Shown piece by piece: positions 1 through 13,500 of a stretch of 60,000 nucleotides of DNA. The stretch's first letter is position 1. Every line of letters begins with the position of its first letter. The notes under the pieces are model-generated. The model saw only the letters and a list, made by a program, of their open reading frames with translations, searched no databases and was not told the DNA's origin. The stretch lies in NCBI GenBank assembly GCA_914767715.1, contig OU612065.1, positions 4,652,001-4,712,000 on the forward strand. Reading direction: 5' to 3'. The position numbers and the translations under genes are program-made. Source of the stretch: Membranipora membranacea. Its lineage: Eukaryota > Bryozoa > Gymnolaemata > Cheilostomatida > Membraniporidae.

Positions 1-350
1 TTTTTAGGCATTATTCTTGACTCTAATATAACTGATATGAATCACCTCATGGACCACTGCCGAAAATTCAACCTAATTTTAACATTGATTAGGGCAGCTC
101 TCCCTTATTTTGATAGCAAAACAATGGTTGACCTGTATTACCGTTGTTTTTACCCACATTTAATTTAAAAACCTGAATTCTGGGGCCATGCCACGACACA
201 GATCTCCATTCCATTTCAGTTTCCATTCTTCAAAAAAAGTATGTACATGTTATTCTGAACAAAAAACCCAGAGAAAATGTCACATCATTTTTAAAACATA
301 AGGAATCATGTGAATTCAAATGCTATTTGAATTTTGTACTTTAAAACATG
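1..350 (+). mobile_element. Decayed non-LTR retrotransposon, C-terminal end of reverse transcriptase
   Basis: Frame 1 reads LGIILDSNITDMNHL..., then an LYYRCFYPHLI segment followed by a stop (166-168) and KPEFWGHA. This is the pattern at the end of the reverse transcriptase domain of Jockey/CR1-type LINEs (LGxxxDxxLxWxxH, then LYYxLxxPHLxYxxExWG). Near position 235 the homology continues in another frame (QKKYVHVILNKKPRE), so a frameshift separates the two halves. The stop and frameshift mark an inactive relic, cut by the window edge on its 5' side. Family level is inferred; the exact clade is not determined. Confidence 0.7.
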
Positions 351-1521
351 CTCAACTACTAAAAAAGCCAACCGATCGGGATGAGAGGTCCTTGTTGTGC
401 ACTCGCTTGTCACTGTACAGCAAGCACCTAAAGGGGGTGGATATGGGGTCTCAGACTTGTGCGCCCGCGCGCCTGGCTCCCTGTCTGGGGGGGCAGTGAT
501 GACTGCAGCTGGAAGGGGCACTTGTCCTGTACGTGTGTCTCGTATTTGACCTTCAAGCTTTACAATTGGGCTGTCTAAGCTCTAGCGCAGGCTATAAGAC
601 TGTCCCTTTGCTTTTGACATATTTCTATTGCAATTATCTACATTTTTTGATTTAATCTTTTTTTGCCTTTCTCTGAGTCATACTCAATTGAACTTTATCT
701 ATATATGTTATCAATTTTATCTCTAGCAATAAACACACATGAAAGAAATAATTGTCTAACAGTCTTCGAGTTAGGGTGTCAATTACCTTTCTGAAATGTG
801 CAGTCTCACACCACTATCCTCCCTCATATCGGACAAGGGATAGAAATACCCATATAGATAATTATGACAAACCTATACACAAAATGACCTAATGACCTAA
901 TTTTACACTAGTACCCACTCGGTAGCTAAAACTACATGCATCTTTAGTGGCTAGTTATTGCATAGCACCTTTTACATGATAATCCCATAATAACCTAATA
1001 CTAATAGTTATTTTTCTGGCTGCTTTGCGATGCCAATCAATGTTGCAGCTAGCTTTCTGGATATTGTAATCTTTATTTCTTTTTTAGACTGCCATAGAAA
1101 GACAGAGCATCTTAAAGAAATTCACCAGCTACAAGCAAACAAATAACCACACCTACTGAAGCATCAGTGTTGTGATTTAAAAAAAAATTATGGGCGTTGT
1201 AGCCATTTATAATGATTTAAGAACGAGGATTTGTATTTTGGTCCATTTCCATAATTTTTATATAATCCCCATAGGGAAAAATGGAACTCTATCCTCTGTG
1301 CTCCCATAGATCTCAGCCAAACCTCAAATGTATTTTCCGGTAATTATTTATTCCTCTCCCTGAGAATAAAGCTTAAAATTCATTTTATACGATTATTTTA
1401 TTAATGGTGTATTTTGATAAAGTATAACAGCTTCAATACAATGTAATGAGTGATGGATAACCAAAATTTTGTCTTTTTTAAACCAAGGACTAAGCAACTT
1501 CCTAATAATATGCAAGTTGCG
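351..1521. other. No gene recognised
   Basis: Short open frames only, none with a recognisable domain. A GC-rich stretch near 440-500 stands out from the AT-rich surroundings but encodes nothing I recognise. Confidence 0.4.
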
Positions 1522-1823
1522 ATTGTTATCAATATCCAGTTTTGCTCCAGGAATCTGGTAAAGATATCTGGCAACCATTGGAATATGCCTCGCGTAAGAT
1601 GACTGACACTTAGACGCGCTCTTCGATGGTAGAGAAGGAAACTCTTGTCATCATGTGGGCAGTTTGACTAGTATTGTTATCAATATCCAGTTTTGCTCCA
1701 GGAATCTGGTAAAGATATCTGGCAACCATTGGAATATGCCTCGCGTAAGATGACTGACACTTAGACGCGCTCTTCGATGGTAGAGAAGGAAACTCTTGTC
1801 ATCATGTGGGCAGTTTGACTAGT
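1522..1823 (+). repeat. 151-bp tandem duplication inside the Ty3 RNase H region
   Basis: The block 1522-1672 is repeated with no visible difference at 1673-1823 (starting ATTGTTATCAATATCCAG). The repeated unit encodes part of a retrotransposon RNase H domain (PLEYASRKMTDT then VEKETLVIMWAV). A unit of 151 is not a multiple of 3, so the duplication also breaks the frame. Confidence 0.9.
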
Positions 1824-2430
1824 ATATGATAGGTCGAAAGTTTGAAGTTGAAACGGACCATAAACCCTTGGTACAAATTCTAGGTGGTAAAGATCTGAGT
1901 GATCTACCACCGAGGGTGCAAAGGTTCAAATTGAGGATAATGAGGTATGGATATAAAAATTTTGGTGTTAAGATGTTTGTTGCCGATAGTTTGAGCCGAC
2001 CCAACGAGGCTTAGAGTGCAGCCAGTGTTAAGCTCTGTGCAGCTGTTGAGTACTATATTGACAGTATTGTGAGGACTTAGTCCATGATATACATGAAATA
2101 GAGGCGTTTGAAGCCACCGTGACTGACGAAGTCGCAGTTAAATTCAAGCAGTATTTGTCGAGGGTTGGCGAAGAAACAAGCAGTCATAAATTGCCCGGGT
2201 ACAAAGGTTGTCTCATGTTTAATGATAGACTTGATGTACCTGCTAGTGTGCGTAGTGCCTATATTGCACATGCACATGCTGGACACCAGGGTACTGCTAA
2301 ACCTGCAGAGCTGCCGACAGGTAGTCTGGTGGCCGAGTTATCACCCAACGACAAAGTTTTGTCAATTTTAGCTCTTGCTTTTGGCCTGAGTCCCGCAGCA
2401 ATTGATCTCGGGAATATGCTGTGCAGCTAA
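1540..2430 (+). mobile_element. Decayed Ty3/gypsy-type retrotransposon: RNase H plus integrase zinc-finger remnant
   Basis: The + strand reads WQPLEYASRKMTDT, a stop, VEKETLVIMWAV, a stop, then an open stretch at 1826-2014 with GRKFEVETDHKPLVQIL and VADSLSRPNEA. These are the RNase H motifs of Ty3-type pol (YASRxLT, ExExLAIVWA, FxxxTDHKPL, ADxLSR). At 2119-2320 an integrase N-terminal region follows: a DEVAVKFKQYL helix, GCLMFNDRLDVPASVRSAYIA, and HAHAGHQG (the HxxGH half of the H2C2 finger). Homology then stops, and I see no integrase core, LTR or gag. In-frame stops and the 151-bp duplication show it is dead. Confidence 0.8.
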
Positions 2431-4231
2431 AGCCAAGCTTCTTTCAGATTGTCTGCTCAACAACCCGTAGCAGACAACTCCAATTTGTACTTCAAGGGAC
2501 ATTCTGATGCGTTAAAAGTGCTCAGATAGCTGTATATGCAAGTTTGAGGCATCACATCATCAAATTCCTTACAAACATTATCAAACAGAAGTGAATAGTT
2601 GTTATGTGATGCCACAAACTCGCACTTGCAGCCATCTAAGGAGTAAGAACCTAAATTATGTTCGGTATACATAAAAAAGTATCATGTGAAATTGCTTTTA
2701 TAAACATAGTTTTGGCAATCAGACTTTACATGTATTTCGTCTGCCGCATTATGGGCATTGATTTTTGCTTATTGAAATATTATAGGAGAACTACTGATCT
2801 TTCAATTCCAACACATCTCACCATGTCGTAAAATACAACCTCATTAAATGACAATTGATATCTGAAACCTGGGAACTTGAATTGTTTTTCATATTATGTA
2901 TGTTAATGATGGCCTTCTCCAATGGATTTGCCCCGGTTTTGGAGCACCTCTACAACATCAAAAAAATACTACATCAGGGTATTATGTTATATTCGCTGCA
3001 GGGTGCCAAAGTAAAGCGTTATGTGGTCTAGAAAAAATTGAGAGAAATTGAATTGAATTCAATGCACTCCACTGTGCAATCAAAATGGTTTTGACGCCAC
3101 CACCAGCATCATTTGCGACGCAGCAAACAGCAGAGTTGTCGAGTTAAGTAGGTGATATTACTGTTTACCTGAAATAACCCTTTATGTATTAAAATGAGCA
3201 ACCAGATACACTACTCCGGCTTGAGCTTCTTGAAGACCTGTTCATGGTTTCGTTCGATCCCATTAGTAGAATTGATTCTTGCAATTATTTTAGCGTTGTT
3301 CTAGTATCGCGTTTGATTTTTATTAGTTTCTTTGATCTTGAAATCTACAAATACACTCACACCAGTACCTTGTGATTCAAATTGATATGATAAGTTATAC
3401 CATGGTTCTATAATCAAATGACGATTGGTAAATGATACATCTTCAACTTGGCAACTTTTTCAGCTAGTGTTGCTGAATCTATTGATTGCAGAGATCATCA
3501 TAAATAGAGTTTCTGCTTCCAAAAATGATCTAATTTTCAATATACACGCCTCCGTATATTTAAAACTAAACAATAAAATGAAACAGATCAGAGCAAAAAT
3601 CGGCAGCAACAATGTTTCCTTCATGTCAAGCAAGTTCATATTCAAACAAGAAAAGAAATGTAGGGCGCTCATATCAGGTTCCTTGACCAGAAAGCTCACC
3701 ATCAAGGTTGCGCTGTCAGCTGTCTCTTTCAAGCAGATTGTCTTAGTTTAATTGTGCCCTGTCAATAATTACTGCAATTACATGCATACTTTTAGCATAG
3801 AACTCGCCTGTCGTAAATTCATGATCACTCTGTTTGGACAATTCCAACAGTAAACGGGGATGATGCTGTTATGATATAAAAAAATACAGATCCGCAGCAC
3901 TAGTACTCATGAGTTTGGTCTTGTCAGGTTCTAGATTTTTCAGTTCACCAACTCAACATGTAACTACCCCCAATAACTGTGACATCTGTAGGGGTAACAG
4001 TATATTGTTAACAGTGATAACATGGCAAATCTGAAAACAGTCCGCATATTCATTACCATGTTGACTGATATAAACAAGGTGCCCCTCCTCAATATTTAAT
4101 TTATATCTCAAAAACTGAATGAACATAATTCCTACATCTCAACTTTTGGTAACCTATCACATTCATTCATAAACATGATATAGGGAAACCCAATTAGTTC
4201 ATTGTTGTAGAGTTAAGTTTCATATAAATAC

Positions 4232-4237
<6 letters not shown>

Positions 4238-4262
<25 letters not shown>
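4238..4262. repeat. (AT)n microsatellite
   Basis: Uninterrupted alternating T and A for about 25 bases. Confidence 0.95.
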
Positions 4263-5447
4263 GACATACAAATCTATAACAGAGGAACATGTATGGTCCT
4301 TGAATCATTCCGCTCCTAACTGATAAGGGGCCAAAACTCTGAATTCAAAACATGGGAAAAAGGACCTCTTATTTAATGAAGGTAAAATAAAAACATCCTA
4401 TGTAGATTGATTTTATCGATTAAATATGTTTTCACTGTTCAATTATATTGGATCAGTTTTTACCCAGTTCAGAATATGTTTGAACCGGTTACCTTATTTC
4501 CAAACAGTCTCATGACAATTTTTATGTACTTAGGAATAGAAGCGAGATAATTTTTTGCAGGTGATTTTTAGAGTGGCTGAGCTACATTAGAGAGTGTGCC
4601 TATCTCTGAAACTTTTCTCTCAGAGACTATGATGACACAAACTGTTGATTTAGTGTTTGAAAACTCATTGATTATACTATTATAATTGCAGTCACATTAA
4701 AAAACATCAAATGTTAGATGGAACTTTTCCTGTTTCACTGCTTACCAATATAATAATTGTGTACCATCTTTTCGCCTGCAAAAAGAGGCATTTTACCGCT
4801 TAAGTCACTAAAGTTGACAAGCTATTCATAATAATTCTAAGCTAGATTTTTCATTTAACTCAGTGATAAGTATCAATGAAAACGATTTATATTGATAATG
4901 TTGACTGTTCAATGTTCAATGTCTAGTAATCAAAAATTTTTACAAGTGTTTTTAATAATGAATTTTTATTATTATAATTATCAGCTAGTTGTCTATCCAT
5001 GGAGAGTGAGGAGACAACTGGTGTTTGATTAAAAAGCATTAAAATCGCTATCTGATTATTCCGCCTGTAACATGTCAAATTGCAAGTCATGTTGCTTTTT
5101 GCATGATGGAACCATATTCTGAATGGACAATTTGGAAATGAATTTGTCAAAATTGAAAGACTAAAGGAGCGAGGATTTTGAGCAACGTTTGTTTGTCAGG
5201 ATTGTTCTAAAAAGGCTTCACCAATCGGCAGCAACAGCCGGCATAACGATAACCAGCGTGAAATTATCAGATCTGTATTTCAACAGTAACTTTGCCGTTC
5301 GATATGCTGTCCGACTGTTAGTTTCAACTGTGTCCCCAATCTTATAAAAAATATCATATTAGAGAGTTTGATGGTGCAGGCAGTGTTGCGTACTAAATGC
5401 ATTTTGAGTACTCAGTTCCATTAAACACTCATACAACTTCCTGAGGT

Positions 5448-5593
5448 GCAATGGGTGTTATAAGACCTGTGGCAGGTGCTGTATGGAACACAACAAAACT
5501 GTATAGGCCTTGAGTGCTGTAAGACGTCCCATACAGCACAGGCCACACGTCTTACAACACCTGTTGCCAGCGCCTGTTTTTAACGCCCATTCA
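5448..5593. repeat. Imperfect foldback element
   Basis: The left arm begins AATGGGTGTTATAAGAC and the right arm ends AACGCCCATT. Inside, GCTGTATGG pairs with CCATACAGC, and ATAAGACCTGTGGC pairs roughly with the GCCACACGTCTTAC segment. It looks like a short MITE-like hairpin with no coding capacity. Confidence 0.55.
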
Positions 5594-5913
5594 GAACAGC
5601 ATAAACTTTTGTAATGCAAATTCCATCGGTTATTAAAAATGGCGTGATGCTAACTTTTGTCAAGGTTGATAAATCCCATGAGAGGATAAGGCATATTGCC
5701 AAACCTAACTTAAATGGTTGAGCTCAAGTGTATTACTAACTCATTGGTTCATTGATAACAGTTGGGTTTCGCTATGATTCCCACTCTCCCTGTATTCTCT
5801 TTTTTTATTATAGGGAGTTGCCTTTTTTTGGAGTTATCAAGTATCAGTTGGGGCGAAACATAATATGGGCATTGAGTATAGGCAGGAGCAGCGGACTAAA
5901 GACCCAAAAATCA

Positions 5914-5961
5914 GCGGAACATAGACCCATACGGAACATAGATCCGAACGGAACATAGACC
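5914..5961. repeat. 17-bp tandem repeat, nearly three copies
   Basis: The unit CGGAACATAGACCCATA is repeated with small changes at 5914, 5931 and 5948. A related segment (CGGACTAAAGACCC) lies just upstream near 5892. Confidence 0.75.
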
Positions 5962-7561
5962 TGCACCCACGAAATGGACCTAAAGAAGAAGGGGACACAG
6001 CACACCCTAACAGGAGCCTCAATTTCCCTTCCTAGAAATTGGGCTAAACATTTCTGGTTTTTTTAAATAAAAAAACACTTTTATTATCACTGTCTGTGTT
6101 TTCTCTCTAGCTCCTTGGTTAAAACAAAAGTCAAGACTCAAGTTCACATGACATAGTTATAAGAATGTACAGGAGCCACCAGTGAACCACAATGTAGGTA
6201 TACATACAGCAACTGCCAACTGGGATTTTACAATTGTTTTATTTTGAAACTACATGTATTGATAATATTATTAATAGATAGTAGTGATAATTAGATCAAT
6301 TCAATCAAGGAGTTAGACTAGAGCTGAACAACAAGGTGGTCTTAGGTCAGTTCTCATCTATCTGTCCTGTGACTCCTTGTTTTATACAAGACTGTTATGA
6401 TAATTCGAGTCATTTTGATAATTATTATGAATATAATTTGCAGTACCTAGTAACTAGCAAAGAGAGACTCCTTGCACCAACTAATACTAAGGCTAACCAA
6501 TCAGTACTCTTCTTGCTTGAACCACAACAATGAAAGAGCTAGTCTGCTCAATGAACTCCCTCGTTGGACTGCTGTTGCCACTCATTCCGACCTTTTCTTA
6601 ATTTACTTTTATCAAGAAACTAACTTATCAATCATACTGTCAGTGAATGAATTTGCCGTTGTTGCTCTCCTACTCTGCTGTTATCTGTCTTACTTGATCA
6701 GTGAACTCATTGTGCTCATTGTCTTGAACCTACAATGCTCCTCTTTTTTTGTCAAAATAACAAAACCTAGTCCTAGACCTAAATGAAGACAGTTTGCTAA
6801 GTTAGTTCGTTAGGCCGAATTAGAGCTTGAAAGATAACTAATCTATACACAATCTAAGGGTACATATCACGGGCGTAAACTATTCAAATATAGACGGTGG
6901 GTTTGAAGTTGTGCAGTTTGAGTGGTGATCTTGTAGCATATGAGGTTGTCGTAACGTTGATTCACCGTCATATAATATCAGATTTGAGCCTAACTGTAGT
7001 GGTCAGCAAAATTTTATTCATTAAGAACATTGACAAGTCTAAAAATGAAATTTGGGCAGATTTGGCAGTGAAAGGAATGAAGGATATTAAATCATCATCC
7101 AGCCAATTGAAATAAGCACAGAGATTAACTTTCAGCCGGCTAGGTGAGAAAGATTAACTTTCAAATAACCTATCGGTGGTCAAACATCTCGCCAAACAAA
7201 TATGACGATCAGAAAATTGGCAACAGATGAATAGAATTACTATTTTAGGTGAGAACTTTCCAGCAAGGGGTACTCCTTGTTCCCAGTATACAGAATATAC
7301 CAACTCTGCAATTCAGTCATCTCATATAAAAACAGAAAAGCACTATAGATTTTGACCAGCAGATATTCTCACTCTAACAATTTTGAAGATGTTGATTTTA
7401 CCTGAGTCGAGGCTACATTATACTGGTTTCGCATGCGACAAAGGAAGAGCGCATAGCCACAATTATGTAGCTAGACAGTGTGCAGCGTACTCGTAAAGCG
7501 TACATTATGTCATATTTTCACTTCTTAGATTAGATGTTGGAATGAGTTACTAAGGCTCACC

Positions 7562-10500
7562 ATGGAAGATGATGAGATTGATTCCATTCATAGTTATGAT
7601 TTTAGAAGGGTAAGTGTGAAGCTTTCATGTGTACCAGTACCATTGATTTACTGAGTCAGACATGTTTGAACAGACAGTGCTTGCCTTTCTCACATGGTTG
7701 TTTATCAGAATCGTTTCTATGGTTGTACCACTGAAGCCTAAGTGTTAAAAACATAGATGTAATATCTGCAGCTGCCAGAGAACTCACCTCATAGTATTTT
7801 GACTAAAAGTTCGAGGCAGTAATCTGAATTAAATAAAACCTTTCAATTTCTTTTGTTATGATATTTTTTAATGAAAGGTTTTTCGTTTACTAAATCCTGT
7901 ATTCCATTGTCTAAGTGAATTGTAGACTTGATAATTACAGCTCAGACATGATTGTTACAAGCATAAACCCTGAGTTTCCTAGTAATGCAAAGTTGAGCTA
8001 ACTTACAAAAATATAGCCTGTATAATTATTGTAATGTATGGAGCCTTGCCCTTATTTATTTTCAGGCAAGATTGTCCCTGGCCCTGAAATGGATACTTAG
8101 TACAGCATTTGGCCCTAATATTCCTAAAGAACTACAAGACCCTTTGCCACTGAAAGATGTAAGTCATGTAATGTGCTATCAAATTGTCACAAAATATGGT
8201 GATTGTTGTTTTGCATGAACGGCAAAACTTTGTTTATGAAAATATTGGCATCGGTCAACTAACTAGCACGATAAATAATGATAGAATCCCACTTCTGAAT
8301 AATCAATACTAACTTATTAAGCTACTGTACACTGATTGTCTCATCATATAAGCACAGAGTCAGCGAGGGCTCAGAGACAGCGAGTGTTTGCATGACTTCA
8401 GTATAATCTCAGTAAATCGTCTTCTTTTTTTCTTTCTTTTCTCTATGTGGCGAATAAGTGACCAATTTTGGTAATGTTGCAGTAATATAATGTTCCGTAT
8501 ATAGAGAAGATATTGAGTACAGAAAATCTCAGGGTTGAGTCTGCTTATATTTTAGTTTTACTTACTGTGAATACGATTAAATTATAGTTTATCTACTGAA
8601 GTTGTTTCTAACTATTCTTTTGTAGAAAGACACGGTCGCAGCCATCTATGTGAACACTGGTTTAGTAAGCCTGCTTATAAACTCTAAAATATACACTCAA
8701 GCATGCATCAACTTATTCCCTCAGCTCTCTGGTACATTGAATTCAGGTACAAGAATATTTATGTCTGTCAATGAATTATATTTAGCATTAGTATTATTGA
8801 TGCAGTTTGAGACAATGCTTTATTGTCTACAGAAATTCTCATGATTCATTCAGGGATTAAGTCATTGTAAAGCTTTAATATGACTCAACAGTCTGCCGCC
8901 CTCTAATAATAATAATAAGTCTTATATGCTTCAGGCTACTCTGTATCTCAAGTTTTTGCAAGACACTATCATTGAGACTAAATACTCTACAGTCTACAGT
9001 CTACACTATGTTACATGTGCATATCATAAAACTACTTTTCGTTCAGTTGTCGGTTCAAAAGAACAATTATTGGGTAGCTCTGAAATAATGCTGAAAATTA
9101 ACCTTGGCCGTGCTCACATTGGTCATATCAAATTTATCTTGATGTTATAGGTGGTGGACATTGGTCTGTGATAGAAGGCCTGTCATGCCTTGGTGTCTAT
9201 GTCGAGGAGGATAGTGGAGCACCTGTTACTGAAAAGGAGCTTGTACAGACTAATCCATTCCACCTGACAGCCCATGTCTGCCTGATTGAGGCTATCATGA
9301 CAGCCTACGCTCGGGACAGGGCATCCACTGAGAAGATCGTACAGGCAGTCAAGTGAGTAGCTCTTCATAGCTCTTCTTATGTTGACACATGATCCTCTAT
9401 AGTCTATATCATTTGGATGGGGCCACCAATCTAATGTTATTTTGTTTGTGTGATTCTGTTTACCTTTTCAAAACGTGCTGCCATGAATGCTGCCAATGTA
9501 TGACTCTTATTGCTTACTTTTCAGGGTTATCGGCCCATTTAATGCATCAGAAGACCTTCCTATTGACTATGAAGATGCGCTGTTAGTTTGGATGAACAAG
9601 GTTGCTGTGGCTTACTTCAAGAGTCCTGCTGTAACGAAATACAGAGACACCAAGAAAGCCACGTCTGTAAGTTAGAGTTTATCAAGACCCTATGTCTTTT
9701 CACAGCATGTAGGCAATCCCCCAGGGGCCGTTGTACGGGGGAGGGGCAAGCTTCTGGGGGGGGGGGCTCAGACTATCTACAAGAGATCCATATCCAGCAC
9801 ATGAGTATCTCTTGTTTGAGCATGTGGCTACAATATATTCAGGGCATAATATAACGATATGTTGTTGATTTTGGACAGGTACGGCTGACTCATAGCCAGG
9901 CAGGTGATACTTTACCTGCTGTACCTGTGATGGAGGATATACTTAAGGATATAAGTGATGGCTGTAATCTCTGTACTCTTATCTCATTCTACTGTCCACA
10001 TATACTCAACTATACAGGTAAGTGAGGCAGCAATACCACACTGACATCGATTACAGTACCAACAATACCACGCTGTGACATAGATTACAGTACCAACAAT
10101 ACCACACTGTGACATAGATTACAGTACCAACGATTCTACATGGTAACATAGGCTACGGTAACATAGACAGCAAGTACAACGATTCCACACTTTTACAAAG
10201 ACGTCGGTAGCATAAACGTCAGTAACATACTATATTAACATCTGACTTTCGTGCCGAAACAAGACAGTGTAGCGATGCAAGGATTGTTTTAGGGGCTAAA
10301 CCTAAACCTTGATATTTCATTATTGTGTTCAGCGTGTAATGGGAAAATACTGACTGAATAACAATTTTTCTCCGGCAGGGGGCAAGAGTCTGGGGCGCTC
10401 AGACTAGTGTTACAGTAGCGGCGCTCAGACTAGTGTTACAGTAGCGGCGCTCAGACTAGTGTTACAGTAGCTCATCTGAAATATTTGCTCTGGTGTTGTA

Positions 10501-13500
10501 ACTTAGCCTTGTTCACGCGGCCACGGGTTTTGGTTTTTCTGGTTTGGTTGGTGAACCAAAAAAAAACCAAAAGCCGTGGCCGCCTGAACAAGGTTAGATG
10601 TAACTCCCTACATCTTCAGTTCTTGTTGAGCAGTGTGATAATTAAGAGTTGTGTTCACCTGAGATAATCTGATCAATCCCCCTAGAGGAATGTAGGATCT
10701 ATTTCCGTTTAGGCCTATTAAATATGCATTATTAATCTGATACAATTTGATTTGTGCTCATGATTAATCGTGCATCAATTAAGCCAATATAGTAAGTGTA
10801 GGCAATTTGTATTCAATTGCTCGCACATTAAATTTGTGTACTAAGCATCCATTCAAACTGCTGAAAAAAGACCAATCCTATTGGCGTAGATTGCTTGGTC
10901 AAATATTTAACTTTGTATGTAACAATAATATTAATTGAGGTCTATTATAATATTTCAGATATTCAACTTGGCAATCATGTAGGGATAGGCGATTCTATAC
11001 ACAACCTGTCGCTGGTGAAAGCTTTCTGTGATCGCTATCTACCTGTAAGGATATATCACTTTACCTATGAGGATATCTTATACAGCACACACACAATCAA
11101 ACCCTCTCTTCTAGCCTTCCTCTCACAGCTGTTCCAGTATTTTGTTATTAAACCTCTGGATATAGTGAATCCTGTGGCTCATCTCAAACCAGTCATTAGC
11201 AATCAAGGTAAGATAAAGACTTGTAACAATCACTCTAATCTCATGTATTAATCCTCACAACACGCTGCACATCAACATCAGATATTTGTTTAGCTCACTA
11301 CTATGTTTGGATTGTGCATTCAAATATGCACAGTTATTAGGTCATACATTTTGCGGGAAGAGATTTGGTTTCCTTCCATTGCATCAGTGGCATGGGAATG
11401 TGAATGAAGTGCACTTTGTTTTAAGAATTCTGGAATTTAAGTTTTCATGGTAATCGTTCTTTGCAGTGTTGAGAGTAGCAGCCATACCTCCTAGTAAGGC
11501 AAGCCAGCACCAGAGCGCTGGTCGTGGTGAGCTGATAAGTAACGCAACTAAGCAGAGCTTCCACAATCCACATAGTCCGACTAGCACCTCTCAGAGGCTG
11601 TCCAGGAACAGTGACCACTATGGGTCCAATCCAAGGTGAGTAACCTACTCCTCAACAGTTAGTAATAGTACTTGATCAGTTTTCCATGGATGGAATACAT
11701 TTATTCTTTCTCCAATCAAATTTCTGGCCTAAGCTGAGAGTTTTGTTTCAGGAATGAAACAAGTAAATGATTTACCTGTTACCTTGTTTCTGATTCAGGG
11801 CACCAGTGCCCTCACATGAGCTCGCTTGATTTAGTATGATTTAACAGTGTTGGTCTATTCCTAGTCACCTGTCTAGATTAGGTGTATTTACTTCCTGATT
11901 GCATTACTTATAGATATGACAATGTCAGTCGGTTATGCTTTTTCCCCCAAGCTAACATTGCAATGATCAAAGTTTCGAGGTTTGTCTCTCTTTTGCCTGT
12001 GAATACATGAATACATGGCAATGACAGGTTGAGATGATGACTGGTGGTGTTAGACATTTAAATAACCCTGTTATTATATCCTAATGGCCACCTGTGCCGC
12101 TGGCTAGTCGCTCATTATCAAGTACCTGCTGTTGTTATAACTGATCAATGACGAAATTTTAATATTAACTTGACATTGATACAAATCCTATAAAAATTTC
12201 ACTTCTATAAAATATGTATCAGCATAAGCTTGTATGTTTGACATAATATTATTGAATTTCTCACAATAGTGGATGTGTTTACTGAATGAAACATTAGGAT
12301 TGGAATGAAATATTAATCTCCATGCTTGTAGATGGTGTTTTGTATCTACAGTCCCACAATGCTTGTTTCAGTCAGTTATTTTTAGCCCCCAGAGGTGAAC
12401 TTGTGGTTTCATGAGAATTTCTGCTTTAGAACTGTCACAATGTTTTGTGAAAAATCATTAGAATTACAAATTTTGCATTGTGCATAACTTTTCGGTAATG
12501 CTAGGCAACCTACTGACCATGATGAATAATTTCTCATGGAACTTTGTGTGGCTCATTAGCTTGCAGGCTTCCATGGTGATTCAATAGTTAAATTATAGAG
12601 CAGCTGAAGGGTGTTTAGCACTGACAGTTTTGTTTGGTAGTAAGAGAAGTGAGTTTGTAACACTTGTGTATTCAGGTAATGTTACTTTCTGATATCCGAT
12701 TACTACATAGTTGTAAGGTGATAATATTAGTCAGTGAGGCATCTGATGTCAGCCTATAGTAATAGTTTGGGCTCAATGTTTGTTCAGTTGGGCAACTATG
12801 CGTCAGTATCAGCGTATCTTATCTTATATTGTCTCTCCCAGCTGAACACTGTATTATTATTATTATCATCTACAGTTATACACACTTAGCTATACTCAGG
12901 TCAGCACTGCTGCTGCCTGCCTTATCCAGGGAGAAAGTGATTACTTTATAATTACATTATCTTTGACTTTGATTTGATTGATTTATCTTTAGCCTTTATT
13001 TGCTCTGTTAGGATGCCAATATTACTTGAAGAGTAATGTAACAGCAGTGTATTGCCTTTTTTAGTTTGAACAGTTCGGGTGCTTCAGCTGTAGGACACAG
13101 TTGTAGTAGTAGTAGTAGGTTACTGCATAAGAGATCTGTTCACCCTGACTCACCGGTGACAGGCACATCAGCATCTAGAGACGGCGAGAACATGCACGAT
13201 ACTCTGTCTCCCATAGTGGGTGAGTGTTATAAGTACTCATCATAGCTTGATTGCCTAGATTTATGTTATAATGTAATAAATATTCTGTAAGGTCATCACA
13301 TACACATCACTGAGGCATCACACACTTTTACTCGGTACTTCGACATTCTCATTGTGTTACTTTTACCAACATTTACTGTAGCTTCTTACTACATAGCTTC
13401 GTATCCCCTCCGGGGGGCCGTCGGACAGGGGCAAAGTCTTGGGGGGCTCAGACTACTTCGTATCTAATGTTTTCTAATCAAACGCATGTAATTTATTCTG

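Larger units (their letters stand above)
2431..7561. other. Gene-free stretch upstream of CAMSAP
   Basis: No coding exon recognised on either strand. Open frames up to about 108 codons (3425-3751 and its antisense) look like chance, with no domain and no splice context. Holds an AT dinucleotide run, a foldback and a short tandem repeat, listed separately. Any CAMSAP 5' UTR exon and promoter should lie at the right-hand end. Confidence 0.5.

Noticed and set aside
1540-2430. Intact retrotransposon
   Set aside because: In-frame stops, a frame-breaking duplication, and no reverse transcriptase core, integrase core or LTR found.
3425-3751. 108-codon + frame and its 90-codon antisense partner
   Set aside because: No domain, no splice sites in context, composition typical of AT-rich DNA; overlapping frames on both strands suggest chance.
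10044-10471. CRISPR-like array
   Set aside because: Repeats are directly abutting without spacers, in an intron of an animal gene; ordinary tandem repeats.
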